Shown: positions 1 through 8,838 of the stretch, piece after piece
Layout of the letters: every line of letters begins with the position of its first letter
Numbering within the stretch: position 1 is the first letter of the stretch
From: Halomonas sp. UBA3074
GTDB lineage: Bacteria > Pseudomonadota > Gammaproteobacteria > Pseudomonadales > Halomonadaceae
NCBI RefSeq assembly: GCF_002366715.1
Contig: NZ_DFBS01000011.1
Span: 73,110-137,109 of the forward strand
Length of the DNA stretch: 64,000 nt
Reading direction: 5' to 3'
Notes under the pieces: model-generated
Seen by the model: only the letters and a program-made list of their open reading frames with translations
The model's database searches: none
What the model was told of the DNA's origin: nothing
Made by a program: the position numbers and the translations under genes

Positions 1-101
1 TTTGGCGCCATAGGGTTATTGCCAACTCTTTTTGTTGCATGACAGCTGCCAAGCACGCTCTCCTTATCTAGTGGTTAACTCTTCATCGTTTGTAACGTAA
101 A

Positions 102-130
102 ACGCCACCGCCCATGAAGGGCAGTGGCGT
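102..130 (-). terminator. Rho-independent terminator of the yceJ-yceI unit
   Basis: A 12-bp inverted repeat (102-113 with 119-130, one C/A mismatch, 5-base loop). Read on the minus strand it is followed by a short T run. It lies 19 bases past the yceI stop. Positions 1-101 hold nothing I recognise. Confidence 0.75.
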
Positions 131-148
131 AAGACCCGCCGTAAAAAT

Positions 149-733
149 TTACTGGCGAATGCCTTCAAACGTCACATACAGCTCGAGCTCATGCATGGAT
201 TCAGGAAAATCGCTCATGTCGATTCCGTAATCGCTCAGCGTCAGCATGGTGCTGCCTTCGAAACCAGCGCGATAGTTGCCCCAAGGGTCTTCACCCTCAC
301 CCAGCAGGGTAACCGGCATTTCGATCTCTTGGGTCTCGCCGTGCAGGGTCAGGTCACCTGACAACACGCCTTCATTATCGCCCGTCGATTCAAAGCCCGT
401 CGAGGTAAACGTAGCGGTCGGAAACTCGCTGGCGTTCAAGAAGTCGTCGCTGAGAATATGACGATCGCGCTCAGCGTGGTTACTAGTCAAACTATCGACC
501 TGTACTTCGATCTCGGCAGAAGAAGCATCGATATCTTCAGGATCATAGGCAAACTGACCCTCAAACTCTTCAAAGCTGCCGAGGATATAAGAGAAGCCTA
601 GATGAGAAATTTTGAACTGGACGAAGGCGTGCTGACCTTCGGTATCGATTTGGTAATCGGCGGCCTGGGCTTGGCTCAACGGTACCAGCGCTACAGCGGC
701 GATCGCGGATGCAAATGCGGTCTTTTTGAACAT
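149..733 (-). CDS. yceI: YceI-family periplasmic protein
   Basis: The 194-residue product starts with a clear Sec signal peptide (MFKKTAFASAIAAVALVPLS, then QAQA and cleavage before ADYQID). The mature part has YceI-family features: an N-terminal DTEGQHAFVQFKISHLGFS stretch, later LSGDLTLHGETQEIEMPVTL, and the usual family length. YceI proteins are lipocalin-like beta-barrels that bind polyisoprenoid or amphiphilic ligands in the periplasm; the ligand here is unknown. It follows the cytochrome b561 gene on the same strand by 117 bases, the same pair as yceJ-yceI of E. coli, so the two are probably co-transcribed. The family call is firm, the physiological role is not. Confidence 0.93.
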   Translation of the reverse strand: MFKKTAFASAIAAVALVPLSQAQAADYQIDTEGQHAFVQFKISHLGFSYILGSFEEFEGQFAYDPEDIDASSAEIEVQVDSLTSNHAERDRHILSDDFLNASEFPTATFTSTGFESTGDNEGVLSGDLTLHGETQEIEMPVTLLGEGEDPWGNYRAGFEGSTMLTLSDYGIDMSDFPESMHELELYVTFEGIRQ

Positions 734-850
734 AGTGAACTGCTCCTTGCTTTACTTAGTAGGCACCGCGGTTGTCAATTATCTTACCCGCAGTGTTTAG
801 AAAAAATGTTTTGAAAAAGTGTTCAGTAAAATCGTATTCAGACAACGTCA

Positions 851-1423
851 TTATCTTGGTACGTTTCGATGGCCTGATTGGCTATGCGCTGGGTTTAGCA
901 TACGTACCAGCGTTTTATGCCGCCCTAACCAGTGATGCTTAAAAGCAGCAAGCGAGTGCCCCGCCGCTAAAACCATTAATGCCAGGGCACTGTACCAGTG
1001 TATCTCACCCGCTAAACTCGCTTGATTGGGCAAGTCATACAGCACCGCTGGTACTTCGAACCAGCCAAAAACAGAAATCCCCCGGCCATCGGCCGTTGAA
1101 ATTAAATAGCCACTCACCATAACGGTTAGCAACAACACATAGAGCGCAATATGACCGGCATGGGCAGCAATAGTTTCTAATCGGCTCCCCTCTGGGTGGG
1201 GCGTTGGCTGAACGAAGCGCCATACCAATCGCACGAAAGTAGCCATCAACAGCAGGATGCCAATCGAGCGGTGTACCCAAGGCCCCTGATTGTACCAAGG
1301 GTCGTAATAGCCCAGATCCGTCATCCACCAGCCCAGTGCAAACAGCCCGATAATGGCTAGCGCACTAAGCCAGTGGAACAGAATACTGATTAATCCCCAT
1401 CCGCTGCGACTATTTTGCCACAT
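851..1423 (-). CDS. yceJ: Cytochrome b561 family membrane protein
   Basis: A product of about 190 residues with four hydrophobic segments and the b561 pattern: ILFHWLSALAIIGLF near the N-terminus, VHRSIGILLLMATFVRLVWR, AAHAGHIALYVLLL, and EIHWYSALALMVLAAGHSLAA. The His residues in these helices are the expected haem b ligands. These inner-membrane proteins move electrons between quinol and periplasmic acceptors. I start at 1423 because MWQNSRSGWG is preceded by a strong AAGGAAGG ribosome site; the open frame runs 55 codons further upstream, but that part is Cys-, Tyr- and Arg-rich and unlike the family. It precedes yceI, as in E. coli yceJ-yceI. Confidence 0.9.
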   Translation of the reverse strand: MWQNSRSGWGLISILFHWLSALAIIGLFALGWWMTDLGYYDPWYNQGPWVHRSIGILLLMATFVRLVWRFVQPTPHPEGSRLETIAAHAGHIALYVLLLTVMVSGYLISTADGRGISVFGWFEVPAVLYDLPNQASLAGEIHWYSALALMVLAAGHSLAAFKHHWLGRHKTLVRMLNPAHSQSGHRNVPR

Positions 1424-1672
1424 GTGTCCTTCCTTATTTATCGCCACCAAACAGCGAATATAGTAATAACAAAAGCATACCGTGTAATAGCGTTGGCAAC
1501 CGCTGAAAAAAGCAGAACGCTCCATTCGTAAAAACCACTGCTGGAGAGACGCTAAAATGGTCGGGCGATTAACGATCATTTCATACATATGGCTTTTTTT
1601 AGCCAGTGGATCACATTTACCTCGCTAAACATGCCTAAATACTTGCGCGAGGCGGCGTCCATCTGCCAATAT

Positions 1673-1688
1673 TCAAACAAGTGTTCGA
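1673..1688. promoter_or_regulatory. Candidate PsrA-type operator upstream of fadE
   Basis: TCAAAC-4 bases-GTTCGA, a nearly perfect inverted repeat (one mismatch) 61 bases before the fadE start. It fits the GAAAC-N4-GTTTC-like motif bound by PsrA, which represses beta-oxidation genes in Pseudomonas and Shewanella until acyl-CoA is present. Assignment to PsrA is inference from motif and position. Confidence 0.45.
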
Positions 1689-1748
1689 TTGATGCGCTTA
1701 TTAACAACAGCAGGCTGAATATCAAGGCCTGAAACAGAGAGAACTCCT

Positions 1749-4235
1749 ATGCTCACCCTACTCCTAATTGTGCTCGCCATCGCCGGCCTGCTGGTGGTAA
1801 TGCGGCGCGAAGCAGGCGCCCCCGCGGCGCTAGCGGTGCTTGGCGTACTGGGCCTTGTTGGCCTGCTGTTTGATGCCGAAGTGATCGGCGTGCTGCTCCT
1901 GGTAGGCGCCGTCGCGGTTGCAGTGGCAGGTTTGCCCGCCTTGCGTCGCATGTGGCTAACACCGCGCCTTTTCGCCACTTTTAAAAAAGTGGCGCCCAAA
2001 GTATCTGCTACCGAGCGCACGGCCCTGGAAGCAGGCAGTGTCTCCTGGGATGGCGAGCTGTTTTCAGGCAAGCCCCAGTGGGAAAAACTGCTGGCGTTTA
2101 AAGATGACGGCCTACGCGACGATGAAAAAGCCTTCTTAGCCAATCAGTGCGCGAAAGCAGCGGGCATGTGTAACGCTTGGGATATCGCCCAAGAGCGCGC
2201 TGACCTGCCCCAGCAGCTTTGGGACTACCTGAAAAAAGAGGGCTTCTTCGGCATGATCATTCCGAAGGAGTACAGCGGTTTGGGCTTTTCGGCCAAAGCA
2301 CAGTCCATGGTACTTCAGAAGCTCTCCGCCAACGAAACCCTGATGGTCACTGTGGGTGTACCTAACTCCTTGGGCCCTGGCGAGCTGTTGCTTAAATACG
2401 GTACCCAAGCGCAGAAAGATCACTACCTGCCGCGCTTATCCGATGGCCGCGAGATTCCTTGCTTTGGCCTCACCGGCCCCCGCGCAGGCTCTGATGCTAC
2501 GTCGCTGCCTGATACCGGCGTTGTCTGCAAGCAAACCATTAACGGCGAAGAAGTCCTTGGCCTACGCCTTAACTTCGAAAAACGCTGGATTACCCTGGCG
2601 CCCATCGCCACCGTCGTTGGCTTGGCCTTCCGTTTGTTCGACCCTGAAAAACTGCTGGGTGAAGAAGAAGATCGCGGTATTACCCTGGCGTTGATTCCTC
2701 GCGATACCGATGGCATGGAAATCGGCCGCCGTCACCACCCTATCGGCAGCCCGTTTATGAACGGCCCGATTATCGGTAAAGATGTCTTTGTTCCGCTGGA
2801 CACCATCATCGGCGGGCCGGACATGATTGGCCAGGGCTGGCGAATGCTGGTCGAGTGCCTCTCGATTGGTCGCTGCATCACGCTGCCGTCGGGTGCTACC
2901 GGCACCGCGCGTTATGCTCTGGGCTGGAGCGGCGGTTTCACTCGCGTGCGTCGCCAGTTCAATGTGCCGGTTGCCGAAATGGAAGGCGTACAAGAGCCTC
3001 TCGCCCGCATGGCGGCGCTGGCCTATATCTCACAGGCCACCGTGTATCAAACGGCCAACATGATCGATCATGGCGAAAAACCGGCGGTGCCCTCGGCGAT
3101 TCTGAAAAGCCAGCTGACCGAATTCCAGCGCGTGCTGCTCAGCGATGCCATGGACGTACACGGTGGCAAGGCAGTGACGCTTGGGCCGCGCAACTACCTC
3201 GGCATCGGCTACAGTGCCAACCCGGTCGCGATCACTGTGGAGGGCGCCAACATCATGACCCGTAACCTGATGATCTTTGGTCAGGGCGCTATTCGCTGTC
3301 ACCCTTACGTGCTTGATGAGCTGGCCGCCAAAGACGCCAACGACATGAAGGCATTCGACAAGGCCTTCTTCGGCCACGCGGGCTTGATCTTTGGTAACGC
3401 CGCGCGCGCCTTTACCCTAGGCTTTGGTATCTGCAAAGCCAGCGTACCTTTCGATGGCCCGGCCGCAGCTTATGCTCAGGATATTGCCCGCCTCTCCGCT
3501 GGTTTTGGCCTGTGTGCCGATGCGGCCATGGCAAGCCTGGGCTCAGCGCTGAAGAAACGCGAAATGATCTCCGCACGGCTGGGGGATGTACTTTCTAATC
3601 TCTATCTGACCTCAATGGTGCTCAAGCAGTGGCAGGCGGGTAGCAAGGTAGAAGGCGAAGAAGCCCTACTGCATTACAGCTGCCGATTCCTGCTACAGCG
3701 CGCGGAGCAGGCGTTTGTGGAGATTTTCGATAATCTACCCAACCGCGCGTTAGGTAAGACACTGAACTCCGTCGTGATGCCGACCGGTCGCCGCTGGAAC
3801 AAACCGCACGATGACCTGGCTCGCGATATCGCTAAGCGTGTTTCTACCCACAGCGCCCTACGCACCAAGTTACTAGAAAACACTTGGGACGCCGATGACG
3901 GTGAACAGCGCAACCCATTGGCACGCTACAACGCCCTGCTGGTCGATTATGACCGTGCGGAAGCGATCTACCGCACGTTGAACAAAGCGTATGCCAAAGG
4001 TGAGCTCCCGCAGACAGCGTTGCACCCTGAAGCACGCGTTGAGGCCGGCTTGGAAAAAGGCCTGATCAGCGCAGAGGATGCCGACTTCATGCGTACCTTC
4101 GAAACCGAGGTACTGGAGATGCTCACCGTAGACGACTTCGCCTACGATGCCTTTGCCAAAGACAAGTCAACGCTAATCGATCACAACGGCAAACCTGCCA
4201 CGGCACCGCAACAGGCAGAAGAAAGCATTAAGTAA
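1749..4235 (+). CDS. fadE: Long-form acyl-CoA dehydrogenase FadE
   Basis: The 828-residue product has the length and plan of gammaproteobacterial FadE: two or three N-terminal membrane segments (residues 1-62), an acyl-CoA dehydrogenase core from about 80 to 520 (GFFGMIIPKEYSGLGFSAKA, CFGLTGPRAGSDATS, VEGANIMTRNLMIFGQGAIR) and a long helical C-terminal extension. It catalyses the first, FAD-dependent oxidation of acyl-CoA to trans-2-enoyl-CoA in beta-oxidation, associated with the inner membrane. The start at 1749 lies just behind a GAGAGAACTCC sequence and opens directly with the expected membrane segment. A PsrA-like box lies upstream and a strong terminator downstream, so it is probably a single-gene unit. 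Identification is secure. Confidence 0.97.
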   Translation: MLTLLLIVLAIAGLLVVMRREAGAPAALAVLGVLGLVGLLFDAEVIGVLLLVGAVAVAVAGLPALRRMWLTPRLFATFKKVAPKVSATERTALEAGSVSWDGELFSGKPQWEKLLAFKDDGLRDDEKAFLANQCAKAAGMCNAWDIAQERADLPQQLWDYLKKEGFFGMIIPKEYSGLGFSAKAQSMVLQKLSANETLMVTVGVPNSLGPGELLLKYGTQAQKDHYLPRLSDGREIPCFGLTGPRAGSDATSLPDTGVVCKQTINGEEVLGLRLNFEKRWITLAPIATVVGLAFRLFDPEKLLGEEEDRGITLALIPRDTDGMEIGRRHHPIGSPFMNGPIIGKDVFVPLDTIIGGPDMIGQGWRMLVECLSIGRCITLPSGATGTARYALGWSGGFTRVRRQFNVPVAEMEGVQEPLARMAALAYISQATVYQTANMIDHGEKPAVPSAILKSQLTEFQRVLLSDAMDVHGGKAVTLGPRNYLGIGYSANPVAITVEGANIMTRNLMIFGQGAIRCHPYVLDELAAKDANDMKAFDKAFFGHAGLIFGNAARAFTLGFGICKASVPFDGPAAAYAQDIARLSAGFGLCADAAMASLGSALKKREMISARLGDVLSNLYLTSMVLKQWQAGSKVEGEEALLHYSCRFLLQRAEQAFVEIFDNLPNRALGKTLNSVVMPTGRRWNKPHDDLARDIAKRVSTHSALRTKLLENTWDADDGEQRNPLARYNALLVDYDRAEAIYRTLNKAYAKGELPQTALHPEARVEAGLEKGLISAEDADFMRTFETEVLEMLTVDDFAYDAFAKDKSTLIDHNGKPATAPQQAEESIK

Positions 4236-4267
4236 CTTATATAATTCAATAAGTTACTGTCAAATAT

Positions 4268-4301
4268 AGCCGACTACTGTGAGCCAGTAGTCGGCTTTTT
4301 T
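4268..4301 (+). terminator. Rho-independent terminator of fadE
   Basis: A perfect 12-bp stem (4268-4279 with 4285-4296), 5-base loop, followed by a T run. It separates fadE from the glycerol operon. Confidence 0.93.
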
Positions 4302-4377
4302 GTGTTCGCTTTCTACGCCTAAATGCCTAGTCTTATCGCCTAAAAACGCGTTGCAAGTTCGCAAGTGATCAACTAGC

Positions 4378-4393
4378 CTTTCGTAAACGAAAG
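4378..4393. promoter_or_regulatory. Candidate GlpR operator before the glpSTPQUV operon
   Basis: CTTTCGT-AA-ACGAAAG is a perfect 7-bp inverted repeat 66 bases before glpS. The CTTTCG half-element recurs twice in the 121 bases between glpK and glpR, and TTTCGAAA occurs before glpR. A shared element in the control regions of a locus encoding its own DeoR-type repressor suggests a GlpR binding site. Confidence 0.55.
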
Positions 4394-4459
4394 CGACCTC
4401 ACCTTTTTGTCGCCTTTCCAATAGCAAGATCCAATAACAATGACGCTAGCGAGATCGGC

Positions 4460-5557
4460 ATGTCCTTACATTTGCAAAATATTGATCACATCGTTAACGG
4501 TGTGCCTCATATCAGTGGAATAGACCTAGCGCTTGAGCCAGGCTCATTCAATGTACTGCTAGGGCGAACGCTGGCCGGAAAAACCACTCTCATGCGTCTG
4601 ATGGCAGGGCTCGAACCTCCCACCCGCGGAAAGATCATCATGGATGGTAAGGACGTCACCAACGTCTCCGTTCGCAAACGTAATGTTTCCATGGTGTATC
4701 AGCAGTTCATCAACTACCCGAGCCTCACGGTGTACGACAACATAGCGTCGCCGCTCAACCTCGCCAAACATCCGAAAAGTGATATCGAGAAGCGCGTAGG
4801 TGAAATTGCCGAAATGCTGCACATCGAGCATTTGCTCAACCGCTACCCGCAAGAGCTCTCCGGTGGCCAGCAGCAGCGCACCGCCATGGGGCGGGCTTTG
4901 ATCAAGGATGCCGATGTCATTTTGTTTGACGAACCGCTGGTCAATCTGGATTACAAGCTGCGCGAAGAGCTGCGTGACGAGCTGCGTGAACTGTTCAAAG
5001 CGCGCAACTGCATCGCGGTGTATGCCACCACCGAACCCAATGAGGCGCTGGCGCTGGGTGGAAACACCGCCGTACTGCATGAAGGCAGATTACTTCAGTA
5101 TGGCCCCACCGAGCAGGTTTACCGCGAGCCGAACGGACGTTTCAGCGCCAAGATGTTCTCCGAACCGCCGATCAATATCGTTCCTGGACGGCTCACCGAT
5201 ACTGAAATTACCTTTGATCAGACGCTGCACTTCCCCTGTGACGAAAAGCTGAAACGGCTGGAACCCGGTGATTATGACTTTGGCGTGCGCGCATCGCACC
5301 TTACTCTGCAACCGCAGCAGCCCGATGATCTCGCTTTGGATGTGCATGTAGACGTGGCGGAGATCAGTGGCTCTGAAACCTTTCTACACGTTCACCACGA
5401 ACGCTTTCCGCTCGTGCTCCATCTGGCCGGTATTCACCAGTTTAGCGTTAACGAACCGCTGAAGGTCTACTTCCCTACCCACCAACTTTACGCCTTCGAT
5501 AAACAGGGGCACACAGTGCATATTCCTGCGCGTCAGGGAGGAGCTGCCCATGGCTGA
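4460..5557 (+). CDS. glpS: Glycerol ABC importer ATPase GlpS (H-loop variant)
   Basis: A 365-residue CUT1/MalK-like ATPase with a C-terminal TOBE-type regulatory region. Motifs: Walker A GRTLAGKT (35-42), signature LSGGQQQR (133-140), Walker B ILFDEP (154-159). The switch region reads VYATTEPNEA (187-196), so the usual H-loop His is Thr191. Its partner GlpT has the opposite defect. It opens a six-gene operon whose order matches the GlpSTPQUV glycerol uptake system described in Rhizobium leguminosarum; the adjacent glpD, glpK and glpR support glycerol or glycerol-3-phosphate as substrate. It overlaps glpT by 8 bases (ATG/TGA coupling). The GlpS name rests on gene order and neighbours. Confidence 0.9.
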   Translation: MSLHLQNIDHIVNGVPHISGIDLALEPGSFNVLLGRTLAGKTTLMRLMAGLEPPTRGKIIMDGKDVTNVSVRKRNVSMVYQQFINYPSLTVYDNIASPLNLAKHPKSDIEKRVGEIAEMLHIEHLLNRYPQELSGGQQQRTAMGRALIKDADVILFDEPLVNLDYKLREELRDELRELFKARNCIAVYATTEPNEALALGGNTAVLHEGRLLQYGPTEQVYREPNGRFSAKMFSEPPINIVPGRLTDTEITFDQTLHFPCDEKLKRLEPGDYDFGVRASHLTLQPQQPDDLALDVHVDVAEISGSETFLHVHHERFPLVLHLAGIHQFSVNEPLKVYFPTHQLYAFDKQGHTVHIPARQGGAAHG

Positions 5558-6650
5558 GATTACCTTAAAAGGTCTTGCGCACTCCTATGAAAAAACCCCC
5601 AAGGGTGCGGCGGATTACGCTATTCGTCAGATGGATCACGTGTGGCATCAAGGCGGCGCCTATGCGCTATTGGGGCCCTCGGGTTGCGGTAAATCCACGC
5701 TACTCAATATCATTTCCGGTCTACTTGAACCCTCAGAGGGTGACGTGCTTTTTGATGGCCAACGGGTCAACGAGCTGCCTCCCGAAGAGCGCAATATTGC
5801 CCAGGTTTTCCAGTTTCCGGTGATTTACGACACCATGACGGTGTTCGATAACCTCGCCTTCCCGTTGCGCAACATGAACACGCCCGAGTACCGGGTGACG
5901 CCCAAGGTAATGGAAGTCGCCGATATACTTGAGCTGACGCCGCTGCTGAACCGCAAAGCCAAGAACCTGACCGCCGATGAGAAGCAAAAAGTCTCTATGG
6001 GGCGTGGGCTGGTTCGCGACGACGTGACCGCCATTCTGTTTGATGAACCGCTGACGGTGATCGACCCGCAGCTCAAGTGGAAGCTGCGTCGCAAGCTCAA
6101 GGAGATTCACGAGCGCTTCAACATCACCATGATTTACGTCACCCACGATCAGTTGGAGGCGTCGACCTTCGCCGACAAAATAGCCGTGATGTATGACGGC
6201 CAAGTGGTGCAGTTCGGTACGCCACGGGAGCTGTTTGAACGCCCGGCCCACACCTTCGTCGGCTATTTCATCGGCAGTCCCGGCATGAATTTCATGGCCG
6301 TCGAGTATCAAGATGAACAGGTCATGTTCGGCCACCAATCACTGCCAGTGAGTGAACCGATCAAAAGCGCCATAGCGCATGCCAGCAGTCACAACATCAA
6401 GCTGGGTATCCGTCCCGAGTTTATCGACATTAGCGCAAGCCCGGGCGCTGAAAGCGTGCCCGTCGAGGTCATCAGTGTGCAGGATCTCGGCACGTATTCC
6501 CTGCTGACCTATCGGCTCAATGGGCAAACCTTCAAGGCGCGTCTTCCTGAAGGGCATCCCCCCGTGGGAGACGCGGCGTTTGCAGCGTTCGATACGGCCA
6601 AACTCGCCCTCTATATCGATGAATACCTCGTGGAGACCGGCCATGAATAA
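5550..6650 (+). CDS. glpT: Glycerol ABC importer ATPase GlpT (degenerate signature motif)
   Basis: A 366-residue ABC ATPase, second nucleotide-binding subunit of the importer. Walker A is canonical (GPSGCGKST, 42-50), Walker B has the catalytic Glu (ILFDEP, 162-167) and the H-loop is intact (YVTHDQ, His199). The signature motif is LTADEKQ (140-146) instead of LSGGQ, so this subunit should not close a normal ATP site on its partner. It overlaps both glpS and glpP by 8 bases, indicating translational coupling. The name follows rhizobial GlpT (an ATPase) and must not be confused with the E. coli glycerol-3-phosphate antiporter GlpT. Confidence 0.9.
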   Translation: MAEITLKGLAHSYEKTPKGAADYAIRQMDHVWHQGGAYALLGPSGCGKSTLLNIISGLLEPSEGDVLFDGQRVNELPPEERNIAQVFQFPVIYDTMTVFDNLAFPLRNMNTPEYRVTPKVMEVADILELTPLLNRKAKNLTADEKQKVSMGRGLVRDDVTAILFDEPLTVIDPQLKWKLRRKLKEIHERFNITMIYVTHDQLEASTFADKIAVMYDGQVVQFGTPRELFERPAHTFVGYFIGSPGMNFMAVEYQDEQVMFGHQSLPVSEPIKSAIAHASSHNIKLGIRPEFIDISASPGAESVPVEVISVQDLGTYSLLTYRLNGQTFKARLPEGHPPVGDAAFAAFDTAKLALYIDEYLVETGHE

Positions 6651-7530
6651 CAAGGTACCCAACAACAGAGCGTGGCTGCTGGTGCTTCCCATGCTGGTAT
6701 TGGTGGCATTTTCCGCCGTCATTCCGCTCATGACCGTGGTCAACTACTCGGTGCAGGATGTGCTAGGCCCCAACGCGAGCTTTTTCACGGGCACCGAGTG
6801 GTTTAGAACCATGCTCAACGACGAGGCGCTGCAGTCCGCATTTCTGCGCCAAATTTCATTCTCACTGATTATTCTGGCTATCCAGATACCGTTGGGAATA
6901 GGGATTGCCTTGATCATGCCCAAGCGCGGCTGGCAGGCCTCGGCGGTGTTGATATTGATTACCCTGCCGTTGCTGATTCCCTGGAACGTCGTGGGCAGCA
7001 TCTGGCAAATTTTTACCCGTGGCGACATTGGCCTTATGGGCTGGGGGCTCCGTCAACTGGGCGTCGACTACAACATTACCGGTAATGCCAGCGACGCCTG
7101 GGTGACGATCGTCTTGATGGATGTATGGCACTGGACGCCGCTAGTGGCGATGCTTTGCTACAGCGGACTGCGCTCGATTCCTGAAGCGTATTATCAGGCA
7201 GCGCGGATCGACCGCGCTTCCAAGTGGGCGGTGTTCCGCTATATCCAGTTGCCTAAGCTCACCAACGTGCTCGTTATCGCCGTTCTGCTGCGCTTCATGC
7301 ACTCGTTCATGATTTACGCCGAGCCCTTTGTGCTGACCGGCGGCGGCCCCGGCAGTTCGACCACCTTCCTGAGCCAGTCACTGGCCACCATGGCCATTGG
7401 CCAACAGGATCTGGGGCCCTCTGCCGCGTTTTCGCTGATCTACTTCCTGGTCATTCTGCTGGTGAGCTGGGTGTTCTACACCACCATCATGAACATGCAG
7501 AAAGACAAGCCACCGCATGGAGGTGCCTGA
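6643..7530 (+). CDS. glpP: Glycerol ABC importer permease GlpP
   Basis: A 295-residue binding-protein-dependent permease with six hydrophobic segments. The EAA loop, which docks to the ATPases, is visible as EAYYQAARIDRASKWAVFRYI followed by LPKL. The start at 6643 (MNNKVPNNRAW) is chosen because it overlaps the glpT stop in the ATGAATAA arrangement used across this operon; the frame stays open 41 codons upstream, but that part is hydrophilic and inside glpT. It pairs with GlpQ to form the translocation pore in the inner membrane. Substrate is inferred from context. Confidence 0.92.
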   Translation: MNNKVPNNRAWLLVLPMLVLVAFSAVIPLMTVVNYSVQDVLGPNASFFTGTEWFRTMLNDEALQSAFLRQISFSLIILAIQIPLGIGIALIMPKRGWQASAVLILITLPLLIPWNVVGSIWQIFTRGDIGLMGWGLRQLGVDYNITGNASDAWVTIVLMDVWHWTPLVAMLCYSGLRSIPEAYYQAARIDRASKWAVFRYIQLPKLTNVLVIAVLLRFMHSFMIYAEPFVLTGGGPGSSTTFLSQSLATMAIGQQDLGPSAAFSLIYFLVILLVSWVFYTTIMNMQKDKPPHGGA

Positions 7531-7531
7531 T

Positions 7532-8428
7532 ATGAGCTACCAACTCGAAAACACCCAGCGTGGCGAGAAATACAACACGATTTACAGCAAAGTCACACCG
7601 GCTCAGCGGCGTAACCGCTCTGCCCGCTCCCGCTTGCGCTCACGGCTTCTGCTCGGTCTCTATTTGGCGCTGATGATCCTGCCGATTTACTGGCTGATCA
7701 ACATGTCGCTGCAGACCAACAGCGAAATTCTTGGCTCGATGACGCTGTGGCCGCAAAACCTCACCTTTGACAACTACATCGGCATCTTCACCAACTCAAG
7801 CTGGTACATGGGCTACGTCAACTCCATCCTCTATGTGGCCATGAACATGCTGATCACGATCTGCGTGGCACTCCCGGCCGCCTATGCGTTTAGCCGCTAT
7901 ACCTTTATCGGCGACAAGCACCTGTTTTTCTGGCTGCTGACCAACCTGATGGCGCCACCGGCGGTCTTCCTGCTGCCCTACTTCCAGCTCTACTACTCGG
8001 TGGGCCTGTTCGATACCCACATCGCCGTCGCACTAGCCCACTGCCTGTTTAATATTCCGCTGGCCATCTGGATTCTGGAAGGCTTTATGAGCAGCGTGCC
8101 CAAAGAGATCGATGAAACAGCGTATATCGACGGCTACAGCTTTCCGCGCTTCTTCGTCAAGATTTTCATCCCCATGATCCGCTCGGGGATCGGCGTCACG
8201 CTGTTCTTCCTGTTCATGTTCTCTTGGGTGGAATTACTGCTGGCGCGCACATTAACAGCCACAGATGCCCAGCCAATCGGCATGATCATGACACGTACGT
8301 CAACCGCCTCAGGGATTGATTGGGGCACCCTGGCCGCCGCCGGTGTACTGACCATCATTCCCGGCATTCTGGTGGTTTATTTCGTCCGTAACCATATCGC
8401 CAAGGGCTTCGCCCTGGGCCGTACCTGA
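7532..8428 (+). CDS. glpQ: Glycerol ABC importer permease GlpQ
   Basis: A 298-residue MalG-type permease: a basic N-terminus (RRNRSARSRLRSR), first membrane segment LLLGLYLALMILPIYWLI and an EAA loop IDETAYIDGYSFPRFFVKIF followed by IPM. The start at 7532 (MSYQLE) lies 6-7 bases after a GGAGGTG ribosome site; an ATG five codons earlier has none. It is the second pore subunit of the glycerol importer. The symbol follows rhizobial usage and is unrelated to the E. coli phosphodiesterase GlpQ. Confidence 0.92.
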   Translation: MSYQLENTQRGEKYNTIYSKVTPAQRRNRSARSRLRSRLLLGLYLALMILPIYWLINMSLQTNSEILGSMTLWPQNLTFDNYIGIFTNSSWYMGYVNSILYVAMNMLITICVALPAAYAFSRYTFIGDKHLFFWLLTNLMAPPAVFLLPYFQLYYSVGLFDTHIAVALAHCLFNIPLAIWILEGFMSSVPKEIDETAYIDGYSFPRFFVKIFIPMIRSGIGVTLFFLFMFSWVELLLARTLTATDAQPIGMIMTRTSTASGIDWGTLAAAGVLTIIPGILVVYFVRNHIAKGFALGRT

Positions 8429-8440
8429 GGAGAGCACATC

Positions 8441-8713
8441 ATGTCTTGGATGGTATGGACCATGCCCACCGCCATATTCTTTTCATCTATCGCCGCCATG
8501 CTTGCGGGGATGACGATATGGGAGATTTTATCTCCCACCATAGAGCGCAAAGGGTTTCTACCCATTGCGACCACTCGCGGGGACCGGCTGTTTATCGGCC
8601 TGCTCTCGGCGGCCTTTATCCACTTGGGAGTGATTGGCTTCACCTCATTATCCATTTGGATTGCACTGGCGGTATCCGCGGTATGGCTGCTGGTGTTGAT
8701 GCGCTGGGGATAG
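8441..8713 (+). CDS. glpU: Small membrane subunit GlpU (DUF2160 type)
   Basis: A 90-residue protein with two or three hydrophobic segments (IFFSSIAAMLAGMTIWEIL, LFIGLLSAAFIHLGVIGF, IWIALAVSAVWLLVLM) around a conserved-looking ERKGFLPIATTRGDRLF loop. Its size, topology and place between glpQ and glpV match the DUF2160/GlpU component found only in this subclass of ABC importer. Its function is unknown; an accessory role in complex assembly is conceivable. It starts behind a GAGGAGAG ribosome site 12 bases after glpQ. Confidence 0.85.
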   Translation: MSWMVWTMPTAIFFSSIAAMLAGMTIWEILSPTIERKGFLPIATTRGDRLFIGLLSAAFIHLGVIGFTSLSIWIALAVSAVWLLVLMRWG

Positions 8714-8838
8714 CGCTTGGGAAACACTCGAAAAGCGTATGCAACAGCGCTTTAGAGCGATGTAAAGGGCGCGCTAGCGCTTAACGGTATCAAGGACGGC
8801 CAAGCCATCATGGAAGAACACAACAAAACGAGGTCACC

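Noticed and set aside
2562..2993. Long minus-strand frame inside fadE
   Set aside because: It is antisense to a well-supported enzyme gene and has no domain, ribosome site or plausible composition.
5733..6338. 201-codon minus-strand frame inside glpT
   Set aside because: It is a mirror of the GC-rich codon pattern of glpT; the His/Val-rich translation resembles no protein.
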